A stretch of DNA of 8,501 bases from assembly GCA_937871415.1 (NCBI GenBank), contig CALMQD010000609.1:1-8501 (forward strand), written 5' to 3'. This DNA is from an uncultured Phycisphaerales bacterium (GTDB taxonomy: Bacteria; Planctomycetota; Phycisphaerae; Phycisphaerales; UBA1924). Both the position numbers and the translations under genes were made by a program. The notes beneath the pieces were generated by a model, which was not told the origin of the DNA, searched no databases, and saw only the letters and a list, made by a program, of their open reading frames with translations. Each line of letters opens with the position of its first letter. The stretch's first letter is position 1. This document shows positions 6,285-8,501 of this stretch, piece after piece.

Positions 6285-6331
6285 CCTCTCTCCCTCTGGG
6301 AGAGATGTCATGCGAAGCATGACAGAGAGGG
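6285..6331. repeat. Type A branched palindrome, copy 3
   Basis: TCTCTCCC (6287-6294) pairs with GGGAGAGA (6298-6305) around TCT; it lacks the terminal GC pairs of copy 1. TGTCATGC (6306-6313) pairs with GCATGACA (6317-6324) around GAA, identical to copy 1. CCTCTC (6285-6290) can pair with GAGAGG (6325-6330). From here to the next gene start (6332-6426) I see nothing more than C-rich sequence. Confidence 0.8.
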
Positions 6332-6426
6332 CGCTTTGCCTCTGCGTTCCAGCCCTGAACTTCCCGCACCCCGGCCGGTCTTCCAACCCCACAACCCCGC
6401 CCTCTCCCGGCCTCTACCATCCCCCC

Positions 6427-6600
6427 ATGTCTGCTCACCCCAAAAAGCACACACACCGCCCGCACCGCGACAAAGACGCCCACCCCGAGCACACCTCCAT
6501 CCAGAGCCGCAACACCATCCGCACCGCGGCCGCCGGCGTCCTCGTCTTCGCCCTGCTCCTCACCGTCCTCGGCCTCGTCTACGTCTTCTGGATTCTCTGA
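6427..6600 (+). CDS. Small His-rich protein with one C-terminal membrane span, unknown function
   Basis: The 57-residue protein has a hydrophilic N-terminal half with six histidines in the first 22 residues (MSAHPKKHTHRPHRDKDAHPEH). A hydrophobic segment from about Ala34 to the end (AAAGVLVFALLLTVLGLVYV and on) ends only a few residues past the helix. This is the layout of a tail-anchored or small single-span inner-membrane protein with its N-terminus probably in the cytoplasm. The codons end almost always in C (GTC CTC GTC TTC GCC), as in the upstream genes, which argues that it is real. I do not recognise a family. ATG 6427 is preceded by CCCCCC with no ribosome-binding site; the frame is open further upstream, but only through the repeat cluster. 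It ends 26 bases before the tRNA gene. Confidence 0.62.
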   Translation: MSAHPKKHTHRPHRDKDAHPEHTSIQSRNTIRTAAAGVLVFALLLTVLGLVYVFWIL

Positions 6601-6626
6601 GCCCTCGCCGCTACCCTTCCCCGTCC

Positions 6627-6700
6627 GGGCGCGTAGCTCAGTTGGCTAGAGCGCGGCTGTCACATAGCCGAGGTCACAGGTTCGAGCCCTGTCGCGCCCA
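6627..6700 (+). tRNA. tRNA-Val, anticodon CAC
   Basis: All cloverleaf parts are present. The acceptor stem is GGGCGCG with CGCGCCC, the D-stem GCTC with GAGC, the anticodon stem CGGCT with AGCCG, and the T-stem ACAGG with CCTGT around TTCGAGC. The seven-base anticodon loop is GTCACAT, giving anticodon CAC (6661-6663), which reads GUG valine codons. The discriminator is A73, as usual for valine. CCA is not encoded, since TTT follows, so it must be added after transcription. Position 32 is G where a pyrimidine is normal. Reading the loop as GTC (Asp) would destroy the anticodon stem. Confidence 0.95.
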
Positions 6701-6707
6701 TTTCTCT

Positions 6708-7457
6708 TCATTCAAACAGCGGTGACTCTTGCCGACCGGGGTCCGTACGCACTGCCGCGAGCTCTTGCGTCATGATCTCGTCTGCCCACCGATCTCGAAC
6801 TCGCTGGGTTCCGCGAGAGAGTCGCTCGTCGTGCCTTGATTGCGACCCCAGTAGAAACAAGACGTGCGATGTCGTGAACATCGTCACGCGACTTACGCCA
6901 GGCGCTCGCGCGAGTCGTGTCGCTAGCGATGCGGAAAACTCCGATCGCTCTTTGCGGGGAAAGTGCTGATACACCAGAACCGACGACCCTTGTGCGGTTG
7001 TTCGCTCGACTTCGGGCCAATACAGATACTTGTTCGATCCCCTGCTGCCGGCGCGGACTGAACCAACTTCGAGCCCGTTGTCGGGGTCGAAAAAGACGAG
7101 ATCGCGATCACGCATCTGTTGGTGAGCATTCGAGAAGAATGTCTCGCGGCTAGGTCGCGTATCGCCAAGCAATGCCGAACAGAAAATCGCGTCTCCCAAC
7201 AAACTGGAGCGCTCGATCAGGCCAACAGCCCGATCCTCCGGTCCGTTCATCCACTTGCCAATCGCGTCAAACAGATCGGGATCGCGATGCCGGAACGACT
7301 TGGGTTGCTTGAGATACCCTAGTTTGGCCCCGTCGCTGCGCCCATCCGCGGGCGTCAGCATCCAGCACACGCCCAGCGTGAGTTCATCGCCCGAGAGCGC
7401 CCGCAGCAGGCCGTACTTGCGGTAGTCGTTCACGTCGCCGAAATACTGGTCCTTCAT
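6708..7457 (-). CDS. Uncharacterised protein with N-terminal KDQYFGDVNDYRKYGLLR and a DPDNG motif
   Basis: The 249-residue soluble protein starts MKDQYFGDVNDYRKYGLLR. I have the impression that this N-terminus recurs in unannotated bacterial proteins, but I cannot name a domain. Later features are LGVCWMLTPADG (about 28-39), LVFFDPDNGLEVG (about 119-131), a strand at about 154-160 (SSVLVYQ) and TMFTTSHVLFLLG (about 191-203). A strand ending in DPDNG resembles motif IV (DPPY-like) of Rossmann-fold methyltransferases, and the N-terminal layout loosely recalls RlmJ, so a methyltransferase-like fold is a guess. The start is the ATG at 7457; reading on to 7508 would add 17 residues that overlap the trxB end. 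It begins 23 bases after the trxB stop on the same strand, so it may share its transcript, and it ends 8 bases from the tRNA. Codons are less C/G-ending than in its neighbours, especially after residue 60, suggesting acquisition. Confidence 0.8.
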   Translation of the reverse strand: MKDQYFGDVNDYRKYGLLRALSGDELTLGVCWMLTPADGRSDGAKLGYLKQPKSFRHRDPDLFDAIGKWMNGPEDRAVGLIERSSLLGDAIFCSALLGDTRPSRETFFSNAHQQMRDRDLVFFDPDNGLEVGSVRAGSRGSNKYLYWPEVERTTAQGSSVLVYQHFPRKERSEFSASLATRLARAPGVSRVTMFTTSHVLFLLGSQSRHDERLSRGTQRVRDRWADEIMTQELAAVRTDPGRQESPLFE

Positions 7458-7480
7458 GCCCCGACCTCGGCGCACCCGCC

Positions 7481-8479
7481 TTAGTGCACCCCCGCTGCCG
7501 CCAGCCACCGCTCCGCGTCCAGCGCCGCGCGGCAGCCCATCCCCGCCGCCGTCACCGCCTGCCGGTACACGCTGTCCGCCACGTCCCCCGCCGCGAACAC
7601 GCCCGGGATGTTCGTGTAACTGTTCTGTCCCTTGAGCGCCACGTACCCCGACTCATCAAACTCCAGCCCCGAGCCCTTGAGGAACTTCGTCGCCGGCGTG
7701 TGCCCGATCGCGACGAACAGCCCCTTGACGTTGAGCGTCGAGATCTCGCGCGTCCGGGTGTCTTCCAGCAGCACGCCCTCGATGTGCGTGTCGCCCAGCA
7801 CGTCCACCACGACCTTGTTCCACAGCACCCGCGCGTTCGGGCGGCTCATGAACCGCTCCTGCATCACCTTGCTCGCACGCAGCGCGTCCCGCCGGTGGAT
7901 GATGTACACCTCCGACCCGAACTTCGTCAGGTACGTCGCCTCTTCCAGCGCCGTGTCCCCGCCGCCCACCACCGCCAGCGGCTGATTCCGGAACGCCGGC
8001 AGCGCGCCGTCGCACACCGCGCACGCGCTCACCCCGCCGCCGCTCGTCGCCAGACGCAGCTCGTTCGGCAGGTTCAGCCAGTTCGCCGTCGCGCCCGTCG
8101 CGATGATCACCGCGTGCGCGTGCACCACGTTCCCCGACGACGTGTGCAGCGCGTGCGCCCTCGTCGCCGGCGTCTTTGACCACTCGCACCGCACGATGTC
8201 TTCCATGAACACCTGCGTCCCGAACCGCTCCGCCTGGTGCTGGAACTTCGCCATCATCTCCGGGCCCATGATCCCGTCCGGGAACCCCGGGTAGTTCTCC
8301 ACCTCCGTCGTCAGCATCAACTGCCCCCCCGGCAGCACCGGCCCCGGGTCCTGCTTCGGCACACCGATGTACACGATCGGGTCCAGCCGCGCACGCGCGG
8401 CGTAAATCGCCGCCGTCCACCCCGCCGGCCCCGACCCGATGATCACCAGTTTGTGCGCCTGACCGTGCCCTGAACTCAT
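7481..8479 (-). CDS. trxB: Thioredoxin reductase (NADPH, FAD)
   Basis: The 332-residue protein transfers electrons from NADPH through FAD to a redox-active disulfide and on to thioredoxin in the cytoplasm. The FAD-binding GSGPAG is at 15-20, with GGQLMLTTEVENYPGFPDGI at 51-70, the usual TrxB stretch. IIATGA is at 125-130. The active-site pair is CAVC, Cys153 and Cys156, inside GVSACAVCDG. The NADPH domain has GGGDTALEEATYL (172-184) and HRRDALRAS (195-203), whose arginines bind the 2'-phosphate. The C-terminal FAD motif is FAAGDV (295-300). Length and motif order are normal for the low-molecular-weight bacterial enzyme. AGAGGG a few bases before the ATG on the minus strand supports the start. 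The uncharacterised gene follows 23 bases downstream. Many codons end in G (GCG, CTG, GTG), unlike the C-ending plus-strand genes. No thioredoxin gene is in view. Confidence 0.97.
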   Translation of the reverse strand: MSSGHGQAHKLVIIGSGPAGWTAAIYAARARLDPIVYIGVPKQDPGPVLPGGQLMLTTEVENYPGFPDGIMGPEMMAKFQHQAERFGTQVFMEDIVRCEWSKTPATRAHALHTSSGNVVHAHAVIIATGATANWLNLPNELRLATSGGGVSACAVCDGALPAFRNQPLAVVGGGDTALEEATYLTKFGSEVYIIHRRDALRASKVMQERFMSRPNARVLWNKVVVDVLGDTHIEGVLLEDTRTREISTLNVKGLFVAIGHTPATKFLKGSGLEFDESGYVALKGQNSYTNIPGVFAAGDVADSVYRQAVTAAGMGCRAALDAERWLAAAGVH

Positions 8480-8501
8480 ACGCCCTCTGCTTGACGCCCC
8501 G

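Noticed and set aside
5901..6331. CRISPR array
   Set aside because: The repeats are 16-base units in direct contact or palindromes with irregular spacing. There are no unique spacers of constant length and no cas genes.
5929..6600. A longer reading of the 57-residue protein, 223 residues, starting in the repeat cluster
   Set aside because: The added part is translated palindrome and tandem repeat (WWHRPLVAPAFGGTGLQTG) with no protein character. The C-ended codon style starts only after ATG 6427.
6612..6617. TACCCT as a -10 element for the tRNA gene
   Set aside because: No -35-like sequence lies at suitable distance; TTCTGG at 6586-6591 gives about 20 bases of spacing.
6627..7483. Integrated prophage or island with att sites at the tRNA
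   Set aside because: There is no integrase, no second copy of the tRNA 3' end near 7458-7483, and only one gene lies in the interval.
7484..8179. Plus-strand 231-residue Arg/His-rich frame opposite trxB
   Set aside because: It is a shadow of trxB, whose CAVC, FAD and NADPH motifs are unambiguous on the minus strand.

Overview
The window is very GC-rich bacterial DNA. The combination of GspF/PilC and prepilin-like genes with very large secreted parts, EF-hand-like Asp/Asn loops, acidic Asp-rich loops in a pseudopilin, and intergenic clusters of GGTGGCAC-type palindromes suggests a planctomycete, possibly of the Phycisphaerae. That placement is an inference from style and gene content; no marker gene here proves it.

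Layout. Bases 1-29 hold what may be the last codons of an upstream gene. Bases 179-5864 are a plus-strand type II secretion / type IV pilus-like cluster. It contains an inner-membrane platform protein (GspF/PilC family), a GspI/PilV-like minor pseudopilin, a 973-residue GspK/PilX-like protein with EF-hand-like loops and a probable beta-helix region, and a GspJ/PilW-like pseudopilin that overlaps its predecessor by 4 bases. Bases 5865-6426 are a non-coding repeat cluster with two interleaved palindrome families and a 16-base tandem repeat. Next come a 57-residue single-membrane-span protein (6427-6600) and a tRNA-Val(CAC) gene (6627-6700). Two genes on the minus strand follow: an uncharacterised protein (6708-7457) and, upstream of it in transcription order, thioredoxin reductase trxB (7481-8479).

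How the genes work together. The three pseudopilin-like proteins probably form the tip that starts an envelope-spanning pseudopilus or pilus, as GspI-GspJ-GspK do in classical type II systems. The GspF-like protein would be the membrane platform on which it assembles. The ATPase, major pseudopilin, secretin and prepilin peptidase are not in this window. TrxB supplies reduced thioredoxin and has no evident link to the secretion cluster. The gene between trxB and the tRNA has a different codon style and may have been acquired.

The most interesting items are the interleaved palindrome cluster, whose copies keep pairing while their sequence changes; the very large GspK-like protein; and the uncharacterised gene beside the tRNA.
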